A DNA stretch of 49,359 nt from Cystobacter ferrugineus (GCF_001887355.1 NZ_MPIN01000008.1:2575-51933), one strand, 5' to 3'. Shown: positions 20,582 through 30,090, counted from the first letter of the stretch. Notes: generated from the sequence alone by a model not told the origin. Numbers and translations: made by a program.

Positions 20582-21850
20582 ATGTTCGAGAGGCTGGAAC
20601 TCCACCACGTCGGACCAGCACCGGAACTCGTCTTCGAATTCGCCAGGCGACTCAACCTCCTCACGGGTGACAACGGGGTGGGAAAGACCTTCCTCCTCGA
20701 TGTCGCTTGGTGGGCATTGACCCGGACCTGGACTGGCCATCCCGCGGCACCCCACCGGGAGCCTGGGCTCAAGCCACGCATCTCCTTCCAGTTCGAGGGG
20801 AAGTACAAGTCCATCAACAGTTCGAGCGACTATGACTTCCAGGCGCAAGCCTGGACCCTCAAGGAGGGTCGGCCGCCCAACCCGGGAATGGTGCTCTACG
20901 CGCGAGTCGATGGCTCCTTCTCGGTCTGGGATCCCGCTCGCAACTACTGGCGCAATGCACCCTCAAGGGGCGTAAACGCGCCAGACCGCCCCCCCGCCTA
21001 TCTCTTCGGACCCCAACAAGTGTGGGATGGCCTGGAGCAGGACGGCAAGTACCTGTGCAATGGGCTGATCCGAGACTGGGCCTCCTGGCAGGGCCGCAAT
21101 GGCGAGCCTTATCGACAGCTCCTGCAGGCCCTGGCCGCCTTGTCCTCCTCCGAGCAGGAACCACTCGTTCCAGGCGAACTGACCCGTATCAGCCTGGAGG
21201 ACGTGCGGGACATGCCGACGCTGCGCACCGGGTATGGCCAGGAAGTGCCGGTGGTGTACGCGTCCGCGGGAGTCCGGCGCATCATCTCGCTGGCCTACCT
21301 GCTCGTCTGGACCTGGCAGGAGCACCTGCAGGCCAGCCGCCTGCTCAACCAGGACGTCACCCGGTCCATCATCTTCCTGATCGACGAGGTGGAAGCACAT
21401 CTGCACCCGCGCTGGCAGCGCACCGTCCTACGCTCCTTGCTGCGCGTCATGGGGGCACTCACGGGTTCCGAGGACGTCCAGGTCCAGGTCATCGCGGTGA
21501 CCCACTCGCCGCTCCTGCTGGCGTCGATGGAGCCACTGTTCGATGCCCAGCAGGACGCGCTGTGGCACCTGAACCTCAAGAACCAGCGCGTGGTCCTCGA
21601 GCGAGAGGAGTGGCACCGCCGTGGAGATGCGAACTCCTGGCTCATCTCCGATGTCTTCGAGCTGGGCGAGCCCCGTTCCCTGGAAGCGGAACAGGCCATG
21701 CAACATGCCGAGGCGCTGATGGAAAGCCCGGACGTCCAGCCAGAGGAGTTCTCGCGGGTTCGCAATGAACTCCGTGCCAGCCTGCCGGATGTGGACCCGT
21801 TCTGGCTGCGCTGGCGCTTCTGGGCCCGGGGGGCGGGACTCGAAAAATGA
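20582..21850 (+). CDS. AAA/ABC-type ATPase, Septu PtuA-like
   Basis: A 422-residue ATPase of the AAA_21/OLD-like type. Walker A is GDNGVGKT (29-36), an ABC-type signature is SAGVRR (228-233), Walker B is IIFLIDEVEAHLHP (263-276) with catalytic Glu269, and the switch His is in AVTHSP (His308). There are no membrane segments. The next gene overlaps by 4 nt and encodes an HNH nuclease; a PtuA-type ATPase followed by a small HNH protein is the layout of the Septu anti-phage system. Septu membership is inferred from architecture and order, not from a database match. GGAGGAG supports ATG 20582 (or ATG 20579); GTG 20555 is a leaderless alternative. Confidence 0.75.
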   Translation: MFERLELHHVGPAPELVFEFARRLNLLTGDNGVGKTFLLDVAWWALTRTWTGHPAAPHREPGLKPRISFQFEGKYKSINSSSDYDFQAQAWTLKEGRPPNPGMVLYARVDGSFSVWDPARNYWRNAPSRGVNAPDRPPAYLFGPQQVWDGLEQDGKYLCNGLIRDWASWQGRNGEPYRQLLQALAALSSSEQEPLVPGELTRISLEDVRDMPTLRTGYGQEVPVVYASAGVRRIISLAYLLVWTWQEHLQASRLLNQDVTRSIIFLIDEVEAHLHPRWQRTVLRSLLRVMGALTGSEDVQVQVIAVTHSPLLLASMEPLFDAQQDALWHLNLKNQRVVLEREEWHRRGDANSWLISDVFELGEPRSLEAEQAMQHAEALMESPDVQPEEFSRVRNELRASLPDVDPFWLRWRFWARGAGLEK

Positions 21851-22566
21851 TGCACGTCGAGCAGCAGCCAGAACCGACGCCCCCGGGATTCGACTTCGAC
21901 GGGAGGGTTCGCCAGCCTGGATTGAGCGCGTTGGCGGAACTGACGGGCCAGCCTCCCACCCTGAAGCGCGGGGGACCCAGAATCGCCAGGCGGGCGGATC
22001 GAATCGAGGATCTCAAGCCCGCTGTCCTTCGCGAATACGATTATTGGACCCGGGCGCTCGACGCGCTGCACGCGGCCTACGGCGGAATCTGTGCCTATGC
22101 CTGCGTCTACATCGAGCCGCTCTGTGGACCCACGGTCGATCACTTCGCCGCCATGGTGAGCGCGGAGCCTCGGCTCGCGTACGAGTGGAGCAACTACCGG
22201 CTCGCCTGCTCGCTGATGAATGCGCGCAAGCGGGAGTTTCCGGATGTGCTCGATCCCTTCCGGATTGAAGATGGCTGGTTCGTTCTCAACCTGGGGACGT
22301 TCAAGGTCGAACCCGCGCGGGGACTCGCCCCGGACCTGGAGCAGCGGGTGCGCGAAACCATCACACGCCTGGGCCTCGACTCGCGCGAGTACCGCAACCT
22401 GTGTGGCAGGTACTTCGACAGCTATTGGCATCCGAAGGATCCCGCTCATCCGCTCCCACTCTGGTTCCTGGAGGAAAATGCGCCCTTCCTCGCCCGGGAG
22501 ATGCGCCGTCAGGGCCGCGTTCGTCCCGAGGACCTTCCCCCAGGCCCTCACTCCTCGGGGATCTGA
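21847..22566 (+). CDS. HNH endonuclease, Septu PtuB-like
   Basis: A 239-residue protein with an HNH core at ~80-140: GGICAYAC (Cys82, Cys86), TVDHF (Asp98-His99, the expected catalytic pair), WSNYRLACSLMNARK (Asn116, Cys121, Asn125, Lys128) and DPF. The family normally has a CxxC at the first position and CxxC before the final Asn; here the spacing is altered and one Cys is replaced by Met, so the zinc site is degenerate while the His/Asn nuclease residues remain. The start overlaps the ATPase stop as ATGA, implying coupled translation. Its 3' end overlaps the convergent kinase gene by 19 nt. No reverse transcriptase is nearby, so it is not a retron-associated PtuAB. Confidence 0.72.
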   Translation: MMHVEQQPEPTPPGFDFDGRVRQPGLSALAELTGQPPTLKRGGPRIARRADRIEDLKPAVLREYDYWTRALDALHAAYGGICAYACVYIEPLCGPTVDHFAAMVSAEPRLAYEWSNYRLACSLMNARKREFPDVLDPFRIEDGWFVLNLGTFKVEPARGLAPDLEQRVRETITRLGLDSREYRNLCGRYFDSYWHPKDPAHPLPLWFLEENAPFLAREMRRQGRVRPEDLPPGPHSSGI

Positions 22567-25064
22567 TAGGGCAGCTCCATCGTGAAGGTGGCACCCTGTC
22601 CCGGCTGGCTGTCCACGGTCAGGCGTCCGCCGTGGGACTCGACGATTTCCCGGCTGATGTAGAGCCCCAGGCCCAGGCCCCCATAGTGCCGTACCGTGAC
22701 CGCGCGCTCGAAGCGGCTGAAGATGCGGGGCAGGTCCTCGGGGGCGACGCCCATCCCCTCGTCGCGCACGATGAACCGGGCGTGCACGCCGTCCGACTCC
22801 AGCCGGAGGGTGATGGGCTTGCCCGCGCCGTAGCGGGCCGCGTTGGTGAGCAGGTTGACGATGACCTGCTCCAGGCGGAGCGCATCCCAGCAACCCACCA
22901 CGGGCACGGGCGCATGGAGCGTCACGGCGCAGCCCGCGCGAGTGAACACGTCACGCAACCGATCCATCACCTCCTGGACCAGCCGGGTGAGATCCATCTC
23001 GGCGCGATCCAGGGACACGCGGCCGGTGACGATGCGGCCCACGTCGAGCAGCAACGTGATGAGCTGTGAGAGCCGCCGCGCCTGACGTTGGGCCTCGTCC
23101 AGTTTCGCGCGCATCCGCTCGCCCGCCTCCGCGGGCAGGTGACGCTCCACCGAGGACAACTGGAGCCGCAGCACGGTGAGGGGTGTTTTCAGCTCATGGC
23201 TCGCGATGGAGAGGAACTCGTCGCGCAGCCGGATGGCGTCCTGGGCATCGCGGTACAGCCGCGCGTTGTCCAGACACAGGGCGGCCCGGCGCGCCAGCTC
23301 CTCGGCCAGCGTCAGGTCCGCGCGCGAGTAGTGCCGGCCGCTCTCGCCCTGCGCCAGCATGAGCGTGCCGAGGGTCCGTCCGCGCGCCACCAGGGGCACG
23401 CAGATATAGGAGCAGAGCTGGAGCGCGCTCAGCGGCGCCTCGGCCTCGGCACTGCGCGCCCTCTGGACGATCTGCCCCTCGGAGAACTCCGGGACCCACT
23501 CCGACTCGCCCGTGCGCAGCACCTTGCCGACGCCGTGGTCGGCGGACAACTCGACGGGCTGGAGTTGGAGCACCTGGAGCGCCACCCGGGCCTGGTCCGG
23601 ATCCCGGTGCAACCCCGCGAGTTGCTCCACCCGACCCTCCTCGGTGAGCACGTGCACCGCGCAGCAGTCGGCGAAGCGGGGCACCACCAGCTCCATCAAG
23701 CGCTCCATCGTGGAGACGGAGTCGAGCGAGCCGCCCAGGAGCGTGCTGGCCTCGTACAGGAAGTGCTGCCGCTCGGCGAGCGCCTCCACCTCGCGCCGCG
23801 CGCGCACGTGGTCCGTCACGTCGTAGGAGAAGAAGGCCACCCCATCCACGTGGCCCGCGGTATCGCGCAGCGGCTCGTAGGAGAAGTTGAAGAAGCGCTC
23901 CTCGCGGGGAGCCCCCGTGCGGGGATCCTCCGCCACCCGGTATTCGCGCGCGACGAAGCGCTCCCCCCACATATAGACGCGGTCGAGCGCGTCGAGCATG
24001 CCCTGGCGCATGTGGTGGGGCAGGGCGTCGCGCATCTTCTGGCCCACGAGGCCGCAGTCCCCCTGGTGGGCCTGGTGCAGCGGGTTGTCCAATTCGATGA
24101 CATGCTCGGGGCCGCGCATCAGACAGACCGCCAGGGGCGCCTGCATCACCACGGCTTGCAGGCGGGTACGTTGGAACTCGGCCTCGGCGCGCGCGGCCTG
24201 CTCCTTGTCGAAGAGCCGGGCGCGCTCGAGCGCGAGCGCGCCCTGGTGGGCGAGCGACAGCAGGAAGTCACGGTCCGCCGAGTCGAAGACGTGCAGGGGC
24301 GCGAAGGTGAGGGACAGCACCGCCATGGGCGTGCCCTTGGCGAGCATGGGCAGACAGGCCAGGGAGCCGGACCACTCGGGCCGGCCCGAGCGGAAGACCC
24401 GGGTGATGGGCAGGTTCGCCTCCATGGGCACCTGGGACAACCGGTAGCCGGGACCCCCGGAGATGCTCTCGCGGCTGAGCACCCGGAGCGAGCGGCCATC
24501 CATCTCGGGCAGCGCCACGGACAGCCGCCGGGCGTCCATCGCCTCCAGGGCGCCGCGCGCGATGACCTCCACGACCTCGGCGGCGGAAGCCACCGAGCAC
24601 AACTTCGTCGTCATCTCCTGCAGCAGGGCGAGCCGACCGACGCTCTTCTCCCTGGCCACTTCCGCTTCCCGGCGCGCCGTCACGTCGCGCAGGAAGACGA
24701 GGAGCCGGGAGCCATGGGGCACCGCGCTCGCCTCGTATGAGGTCTCTCCCGGGGGGGCGATCCACTCCGCGGTGGTGGTCACCCCCTCCGCCCGGGCGCG
24801 CAGATAGGCCGTACCGAACGAGGTGTCGAGCAACGACGGGAAGAGCGACCACAACACCTGGCCGAGCAACTCCTCGCGCGGGTGGCCGAGCAACCGCACC
24901 GCCACCGGGTTGAGCGCGACGATGCGCCACTGCTCATCGAGCACGAACGCTCCATCGGGGACCAACTGGAGCGGGATGTCGAAGGACTCTTCCTCGAGCT
25001 CCATCCGTTCGCGCGACAATCCGAGTCCGAGGGTGTCCTCGGGAGAGGATGGGGCTTCACTCAT
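22548..25064 (-). CDS. Soluble PAS/GAF sensor histidine kinase
   Basis: An 838-residue cytosolic kinase without membrane segments. In order: PAS (~30-130, QLVPDGAFVLDEQWRIVALN), GAF (~150-300), a second PAS (~315-440, ending VAFFSYDVTDH), a second GAF (~455-610), HisKA (SIASHELKTPLTVLRLQ, phospho-acceptor His) and HATPase_c (NLLTNAARYG, DEGMGVAP, GGLGLGLYISREIVESHGG). There is no receiver domain, so the partner is encoded elsewhere. It is the last gene of the minus-strand wecB-rluA group, but a TAACTT element 6 nt before its ATG, overlapping the stop of the upstream gene, suggests its own leaderless transcript. Confidence 0.92.
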   Translation of the reverse strand: MSEAPSSPEDTLGLGLSRERMELEEESFDIPLQLVPDGAFVLDEQWRIVALNPVAVRLLGHPREELLGQVLWSLFPSLLDTSFGTAYLRARAEGVTTTAEWIAPPGETSYEASAVPHGSRLLVFLRDVTARREAEVAREKSVGRLALLQEMTTKLCSVASAAEVVEVIARGALEAMDARRLSVALPEMDGRSLRVLSRESISGGPGYRLSQVPMEANLPITRVFRSGRPEWSGSLACLPMLAKGTPMAVLSLTFAPLHVFDSADRDFLLSLAHQGALALERARLFDKEQAARAEAEFQRTRLQAVVMQAPLAVCLMRGPEHVIELDNPLHQAHQGDCGLVGQKMRDALPHHMRQGMLDALDRVYMWGERFVAREYRVAEDPRTGAPREERFFNFSYEPLRDTAGHVDGVAFFSYDVTDHVRARREVEALAERQHFLYEASTLLGGSLDSVSTMERLMELVVPRFADCCAVHVLTEEGRVEQLAGLHRDPDQARVALQVLQLQPVELSADHGVGKVLRTGESEWVPEFSEGQIVQRARSAEAEAPLSALQLCSYICVPLVARGRTLGTLMLAQGESGRHYSRADLTLAEELARRAALCLDNARLYRDAQDAIRLRDEFLSIASHELKTPLTVLRLQLSSVERHLPAEAGERMRAKLDEAQRQARRLSQLITLLLDVGRIVTGRVSLDRAEMDLTRLVQEVMDRLRDVFTRAGCAVTLHAPVPVVGCWDALRLEQVIVNLLTNAARYGAGKPITLRLESDGVHARFIVRDEGMGVAPEDLPRIFSRFERAVTVRHYGGLGLGLYISREIVESHGGRLTVDSQPGQGATFTMELPYQIPEE

Positions 25065-25073
25065 GCGCGAAAG

Positions 25074-26069
25074 TTATGCACCGTCCACGCCAGGGAAGAT
25101 CAGCCCAGCCGGTGTCCGGTTGGCGATGAAGTCCTGGAGGTCTCCGGGGAGCGGGGACTCGAACGTGACGCGCAGGCCGGTGGCCGGGTGGGGAAAGGAG
25201 ATGCGCGTGGCGTGGAGGGCGTGGCGGGGCAGGCGCAACCGCACCCACGCCTCGGGCTCGAGGCAGCGCTTGCTGAATCGATCGAAGTAGCCCGGGTCCG
25301 GCCCGTACATCTTGTCGCCCACGAGAGGGAAACCCGCCTCGCGCAAGTGGACGCGGATCTGATGCTGGCGACCGGTTTCGGGGTGGCAGCGCAGCAGGGC
25401 GAAGGGCTCGCCCTTGAGGGTGAAGCGACTGAGCACCTCGAAGCGCGTGTGGCTCTCTTTTCCCAGGACGGGGTCGATGCGTACCGCGATGCGGATGAGC
25501 TCGGTACCCTCGGCGATGGGGGCATCCACGCGGAAGGTGTCCTCGGGGGGATGGCCCTCGCAGATGGCGAGATACTCCTTGTGCACCTCGCGCGAGACGA
25601 AGAGCCGGCCCAGCACCCGGCACGCCTCGGTGGTGCGTCCGCAGACGACCAGGCCACTCGTCTCGCGATCCAGGCGGTGCGCGGGCTCCGCGGAGGCGTG
25701 GCCCAGGCGCTCGCGCAGCAGGGAGACGAGCGTGCCCTTGTGGTAGCGGGCGGTGGGGTGCAGCGGCAGCCCGGCGGGCTTGTCGAGCACGAGCAGCCAG
25801 TCGTCCTCGAAGAGGACGGGCACCTCGGTGGGCGTGTCGGGCTCGGCGCTCGCGGGCCGGCGGATGCGGAAGGAGAGGCCCGGGTAGACGGGCGTGGAGG
25901 GCTTGAGCCGGCGCTCCTCGCAGAGGACTCCGCGTTGGATGACACCGAGGAGCCGCTCGCGTGGCAGCCGGCGGAGCTTCTGGGCGAGGTAGCGCTCGAG
26001 CCTCCAGCCGGCGTAGTTCGGCTCGACGACGAAGGAGATGTCGACGAAGCCCTCGGGGGTCTCACTCAT
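25074..26069 (-). CDS. RluA-family RNA pseudouridine synthase
   Basis: Isomerises specific uridines in rRNA or tRNA. The 331-residue protein has an N-terminal S4-type RNA-binding part (RLERYLAQKLRRLPRERLL, with VIQRGVLCEERRLKP) and the RluA catalytic domain with the HRLDRETSGLVV motif (catalytic Asp), GRQHQIRVHL and a hydrophobic C-terminal block. Which of RluC, RluD or RluA it matches in target cannot be decided. It follows wecB by 33 nt. Its TAA stop coincides with the -10-like element of the next gene. Confidence 0.9.
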   Translation of the reverse strand: MSETPEGFVDISFVVEPNYAGWRLERYLAQKLRRLPRERLLGVIQRGVLCEERRLKPSTPVYPGLSFRIRRPASAEPDTPTEVPVLFEDDWLLVLDKPAGLPLHPTARYHKGTLVSLLRERLGHASAEPAHRLDRETSGLVVCGRTTEACRVLGRLFVSREVHKEYLAICEGHPPEDTFRVDAPIAEGTELIRIAVRIDPVLGKESHTRFEVLSRFTLKGEPFALLRCHPETGRQHQIRVHLREAGFPLVGDKMYGPDPGYFDRFSKRCLEPEAWVRLRLPRHALHATRISFPHPATGLRVTFESPLPGDLQDFIANRTPAGLIFPGVDGA

Positions 26070-26102
26070 GAGGCCCCCGGCATAACACGGCGCGTGGGGT
26101 GG

Positions 26103-27230
26103 CTAGACGGCCGCGCGGCGTGGCGGAGCGACGGCGCCGAGCGTCTCCTCGTAGAGCTGGGCGATGCGCTCGCCGGTGCGGCCATCCCAGCGGTCGGGCA
26201 CCCGGCCCTTCTTCTCGTGCCCGTCGAGGATGCGGTCCGCTTCCCGCTGGATGTGGGCGGGGTGGGTGCCCACGACGAGGTTGGTGCCCACGTCCACGGT
26301 GATGGGCCGCTCGGTGTTCTCGCGCACGGTGAGGCAGGGGATGCCGAGCACGGTGGTCTCCTCCTGGAGGCCGCCCGAGTCGGTGAAGACGAGCCGGGCC
26401 TGGGAGGTGAGCGCGAGGAACTCCAGGTAGCCGAGCGGATCCACCAGGCGCAGGCCCGGGGTGCGATCCAGGGTGGGCCCGAGGCCCAGGTCCGCGATGC
26501 GCTTGCGGGTGCGCGGATGGACGGGGAAGACGACGGGCAGGCGGCTGGCCACGTGGCCGAGCGCGGAGAGCAGCCCCCGCAGCGTGCCCTCGTCATCCAC
26601 GTTGGAGGCGCGGTGCAGGGTGCACACCGCGTAGCCGCGCGGCGTGAAACCCATGTCCTTGAGGGTGGACAGACGCAGGGCCTGGTCGCGCGCCGACAGG
26701 AGCGAGTCGATCATGACGTTGCCCACCATGCGGATGCGCTCGGGCGCGATGCCCTCGCGCAGCAGGTTGGCGTCCGCGTCGGCCGAGGGCGTGAGCAACA
26801 GGTCCGAGATGCGATCCACCAGCAGCCGGTTGATCTCCTCGGGCATGGTGAGGTCGCCGCTGCGCAGTCCCGCCTCCACGTGGGCGAGCTTGATGCCCAT
26901 CTTCACCGCCACGAGCGTCCCGGCCAGGGTGCTGTTGACGTCACCCACCACGGACACGAGGTCGGGCTTTTCCTGGGTGAAGACCTTCTCCAGTTCGAGC
27001 ATCACCCGGGCGGTCTGCTCGGTGTGGCTGCCCGAGCCGATGCCCAGGTGGACGTCGGGGGCGGGCATGCCGAGGTCGGTGAAGAAGACATCGCTCATCT
27101 TCACGTCGTAGTGCTGCCCGGTGTGGACGAGGGTCTGGGCGAGCAGGCCGCGCTCGCGGATGGCCCGGTGGATGGGCGCGACCTTCATGAAGTTGGGACG
27201 CGCCCCGACGATATGGAGAACCTTCTTCAT
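26103..27230 (-). CDS. wecB: UDP-N-acetylglucosamine 2-epimerase (non-hydrolysing)
   Basis: Interconverts UDP-GlcNAc and UDP-ManNAc, supplying ManNAc units for surface polysaccharides. The 375 residues match the family and show its motifs in order: HIVGARPNFMKVAP, HTGQHYDVKMSD, GDVNSTLAG, HVEAGLRSGDLTMPEEINR, GNVMIDSL, TLHRASNVD and DSGGLQEETTVLG. The ATG at 27230 begins the conserved N-terminus; TAGCTT ends 8 nt before it. It is divergent from kdsB and heads the minus-strand group. Together with the kds genes it suggests a locus for envelope polysaccharide precursors. Confidence 0.92.
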   Translation of the reverse strand: MKKVLHIVGARPNFMKVAPIHRAIRERGLLAQTLVHTGQHYDVKMSDVFFTDLGMPAPDVHLGIGSGSHTEQTARVMLELEKVFTQEKPDLVSVVGDVNSTLAGTLVAVKMGIKLAHVEAGLRSGDLTMPEEINRLLVDRISDLLLTPSADADANLLREGIAPERIRMVGNVMIDSLLSARDQALRLSTLKDMGFTPRGYAVCTLHRASNVDDEGTLRGLLSALGHVASRLPVVFPVHPRTRKRIADLGLGPTLDRTPGLRLVDPLGYLEFLALTSQARLVFTDSGGLQEETTVLGIPCLTVRENTERPITVDVGTNLVVGTHPAHIQREADRILDGHEKKGRVPDRWDGRTGERIAQLYEETLGAVAPPRRAAV

Positions 27231-27323
27231 GGTGACCGAAGCTAGGCACCCTCCTCGCATCGGCCAGGGGGCCCCTGGCCCTGGGGGTCTCGCAGCGTCC
27301 TGAATCTGATAGACAGCGCCGCC

Positions 27324-28061
27324 ATGTCCGCCCCCCGTCCCGTCGCCGTCATCCCCGCGCGCTACGCGAGCACGCGCTTTCCTGGCAAACCCCTGGCGCT
27401 CATCGCGGGCCGGCCGATGATCGAACACGTCTGGCGCCGCTGCCAGGAGGCCCGCGTCTTCGGCGAGGTGCTGGTGGCCACCGACGATGCGCGCATCCAG
27501 GAGGCGGTGGAGGGCTTTGGGGGCACGGCGGTGATGACCTCGCCCGCGTGCGCCACGGGGACGGACCGGGTGGCCGAGGTGGCCCGGGCGCGTCCGGACG
27601 TGGACGTGTGGGTGAACGTGCAGGGAGACGAGCCGCTGGTGGACCCGGACACCCTGAGGGTGCTCGCGGGCCTCTTCGCCGACCCGTCGGTGGAGATGGG
27701 CACCCTGGTGCGGCCCCTGGAGGCGGCCGAGTACTCCAGCCCCCACGTGGTGAAGGCGGTGCTGGCGCTCAACGGGGACGCGCTGTACTTCAGCCGTGCC
27801 CTCCTGCCCTTCGTCCGCGAGCCGGGCGAGGCCAGCGCGGTACGGCACTGGGCGCACCTGGGCCTGTATGGCTACCGGCGCGCGACGCTGCTGCGGCTGG
27901 CGGGGCTGAGCCCCACCCCGCTGGAGGGGGCGGAAAAATTGGAGCAGCTACGAGCCCTGGAGCATGGGGTGCGCATCCGCTGTGGGCAGGTGGCGGGACA
28001 CACGGTGGCGGTGGACGTACCCGGGGACGTGGCGCGGGTGGAGGCGGTGTTGCGCGGCTGA
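27324..28061 (+). CDS. kdsB: 3-deoxy-manno-octulosonate cytidylyltransferase
   Basis: Activates Kdo as CMP-Kdo for lipid A-core synthesis. The 245 residues match the family: VAVIPARYASTRFPGKPLALI at the N-terminus (nucleotide-binding region), ATDDARIQEAVE, TGTDRVAEVAR and WVNVQGDEPLVDP, with a C-terminal GVRIRCGQV block. The ATG at 27324 has TAGACA ending 8 nt upstream and no SD. The kdsA and kdsC genes follow about 5 kb downstream, with pyrG supplying CTP, the co-substrate, in between. Confidence 0.94.
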   Translation: MSAPRPVAVIPARYASTRFPGKPLALIAGRPMIEHVWRRCQEARVFGEVLVATDDARIQEAVEGFGGTAVMTSPACATGTDRVAEVARARPDVDVWVNVQGDEPLVDPDTLRVLAGLFADPSVEMGTLVRPLEAAEYSSPHVVKAVLALNGDALYFSRALLPFVREPGEASAVRHWAHLGLYGYRRATLLRLAGLSPTPLEGAEKLEQLRALEHGVRIRCGQVAGHTVAVDVPGDVARVEAVLRG

Positions 28062-28140
28062 GGCGGCCTGTCCGGCGGGCGGGCGGACACGGAGCGAGAG
28101 AGTACGGGCCGGACGGCCTGTCGCGAGGTAGGCTGCGCGC

Positions 28141-29919
28141 GTGTCCGACGCCAAGAACAAACCCGACGCCTCCAAGAAGCCCCGGTTCTCCCGGGCAACG
28201 TTCCGCCGCCTGATGGGGCTGGCGCGCCCCCAGGCCCGCCGGATCATCGCCGGCACCTTCTTCCTCGTGCTCGCGAGCGCCCTGGGACTGGTGTACCCGA
28301 AGATCATCGGGGACATCGTCGACCAGAGCCTCAAGTCGGGGAACCGGGAGCACATCGACCAGGTGGCCCTGGCCATGGTGGTCATCTTCCTCTTCCAGGG
28401 CGTGGCGATGGCGCTGCGCTTCTACCTCTTCACCACCGCGGGCGAGCGCGTGGTGACGCGGCTGCGGCAGAACCTGTTCGCGAGCCTCATGTCCCAGGAG
28501 GTGGGCTTCTTCGACGAGCGCAAGACGGGAGAGCTCACCAACCGGCTGTCCTCGGACACCACGGTGCTGCAGAACGCGGTGAGCGTGAACATCTCCATGG
28601 CGCTGCGCAACGCGGCCCAGGCGTTCGGCGGCATCGGGCTGCTCTTCTACACCTCGCCGGTGCTCACCGCGCTGATGCTCGCCATCGTGCCCGCGGTGGC
28701 GGTGGGGGCGGTGTCGTATGGGCGCAAGGTGCGCGGACTCTCCAAGGAGTCGCAGGACGCGCTGGCGGTGGCCAACGAGGTGGCCGAGGAGAGCCTGTCG
28801 GGCATCCGCACCGTGCGCTCCTTCGCCGCCGAGCGCCACGAGGTGGAGCGCTACCAGAGCGCCACCGAGCACGCCTACGACGTCGCGCGCCGCCGGGCGA
28901 AACAGTCCTCGTTCTTCCTCGCGGGAGCCTCGTCCGCGGGCTACCTCGCCTCGGCGGTGGTGCTCTGGTACGGCGGGCGGATGGTGGTCGACGGGAGGAT
29001 GACGGTGGGCAACCTCACCTCCTTCCTCATCTACTCGCTCATGGTGGCCTTCGCGCTGGGAGCGCTCGCGGACCTGTGGGCGGACTTCATGCGCGCCTCG
29101 GGCGCCGCCGAGCGCGTCTTCGAGCTCATCGACCGCGTGCCCGCCATTCCCGCCTCGGGGGGTGAGCGGCTGGCGGCCGTGCAGGGCCGGGTCGAGTTCC
29201 AGGAGGTGCGCTTCGCCTACCCCACGCGCAGGGACGTGCCGGTGCTCAAGGGCATCCACCTGGCGCTCGCGCCGGGCGAGGTGGTGGCCATCGTCGGCCC
29301 CTCGGGCGCGGGCAAGTCCACGCTCGCCGCGCTGCTCGCGCGCATGTACGACCCGCAGGAGGGCCGGGTGCTGCTCGACGGGCGGGAGCTGAGCACGCTG
29401 GACACCGAGTGGCTGCGCCAGCAGGTGGGCACGGTGGCGCAGGAGCCCATGCTCTTCGCCACCTCCATCGCGGACAACATCCGCTACGGCCGCAAGGACG
29501 CCACGGACGCCGAGGTGGAAGCCGCCGCGCGCACCGCCAACGCCCACGAGTTCATCTCCCGCTTCCCCGAGGGCTACCACACCATGGTGGGCGAGCGGGG
29601 CGTGCAGCTCTCCGGCGGCCAGAAGCAGCGCATCGCCATCGCCCGCGCGGTGCTCAAGGATCCGCGCCTGCTGGTGCTCGACGAGGCCACCAGCGCCCTG
29701 GACGCCGAGAGCGAGCACCTGGTGAAGGAAGCCCTCGAGCGGCTGATGCGTGGGCGCACCACGCTCATCATCGCCCACCGCCTGTCCACGGTGATGGGGG
29801 CCAACCGCGTGGTGGTGATGGAGGCGGGCCAGGTGGTGCAGAGCGGCGACCACTCCACCCTCATGGGCCAGGAGGGCCTCTACCGCCGGCTGGTGGAGCG
29901 CCAGTTCGTGGCCGCCTGA
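28141..29919 (+). CDS. MsbA-like ABC exporter (fused TMD-NBD)
   Basis: A 592-residue half-transporter that should work as a homodimer. Six membrane helices fill residues ~30-320 (for example [19 protein letters not shown]). The nucleotide-binding domain follows with Walker [10 protein letters not shown], signature [14 protein letters not shown], Walker [13 protein letters not shown] and switch IIAHRLSTV. Location between kdsB and pyrG/kdsA/kdsC makes lipid A or lipopolysaccharide flipping (MsbA role) plausible, but drug or lipid export by the same family cannot be excluded. The start is GTG 28141 with TAGGCT ending 6 nt upstream, a clear leaderless arrangement; kdsB ends 79 nt upstream. Confidence 0.88.
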   Translation: MSDAKNKPDASKKPRFSRATFRRLMGLARPQARRIIAGTFFLVLASALGLVYPKIIGDIVDQSLKSGNREHIDQVALAMVVIFLFQGVAMALRFYLFTTAGERVVTRLRQNLFASLMSQEVGFFDERKTGELTNRLSSDTTVLQNAVSVNISMALRNAAQAFGGIGLLFYTSPVLTALMLAIVPAVAVGAVSYGRKVRGLSKESQDALAVANEVAEESLSGIRTVRSFAAERHEVERYQSATEHAYDVARRRAKQSSFFLAGASSAGYLASAVVLWYGGRMVVDGRMTVGNLTSFLIYSLMVAFALGALADLWADFMRASGAAERVFELIDRVPAIPASGGERLAAVQGRVEFQEVRFAYPTRRDVPVLKGIHLALAPGEVVAIVGPSGAGKSTLAALLARMYDPQEGRVLLDGRELSTLDTEWLRQQVGTVAQEPMLFATSIADNIRYGRKDATDAEVEAAARTANAHEFISRFPEGYHTMVGERGVQLSGGQKQRIAIARAVLKDPRLLVLDEATSALDAESEHLVKEALERLMRGRTTLIIAHRLSTVMGANRVVVMEAGQVVQSGDHSTLMGQEGLYRRLVERQFVAA

Positions 29920-30000
29920 GCCACCTCCCGCCCTCCTGTCTGCCTGAGGTACGGCCTCGGCCCACACCTCCCGACCAGTGGCGCGAAAAGAAAGAGGTGG

Positions 30001-30007
30001 TTAGAAC
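30001..30007 (+). promoter_or_regulatory. Possible -10 of the leader-peptide RNA
   Basis: TTAGAAC lies about 30 nt before the TTG start of the 16-codon peptide, a suitable place for a -10 box. No convincing -35 is present, so this is tentative. Confidence 0.3.
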
Positions 30008-30023
30008 AAGCCCCGCAGACGAA

Positions 30024-30036
30024 AGGAGGTGATGCC
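30024..30036 (+). promoter_or_regulatory. Exceptionally strong Shine-Dalgarno
   Basis: AAAGGAGGTGAT is a 12-nt perfect complement of the universal 3' end of 16S rRNA. GGAGG is 7 nt from the TTG at 30037. No other gene in the window has pairing this long. Confidence 0.8.
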
Positions 30037-30087
30037 TTGACTGAGAGCATGAGTCAGGCGTCCACCTCCGTCGGCACGGCGCGCTGA
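30037..30087 (+). CDS. 16-residue leader peptide
   Basis: TTG-initiated frame (MTESMSQASTSVGTAR if TTG reads as Met) with a near-maximal Shine-Dalgarno at 30024-30036 and two consecutive stops (TGA TAA). It is rich in Ser and Thr and has no run of one amino acid that would suggest classic amino-acid attenuation. It is followed at once by several alternative hairpins and a terminator (30091-30189). It may be a regulatory leader peptide or the coding part of a small dual-function RNA. It is too short for family recognition. Confidence 0.5.
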   Translation: MTESMSQASTSVGTAR

Positions 30088-30090
30088 TAA

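Noticed and set aside
20582-22566. Retron of the Ec78 type (PtuAB with reverse transcriptase)
   Set aside because: No reverse transcriptase gene or msr/msd-like sequence is found upstream or downstream.
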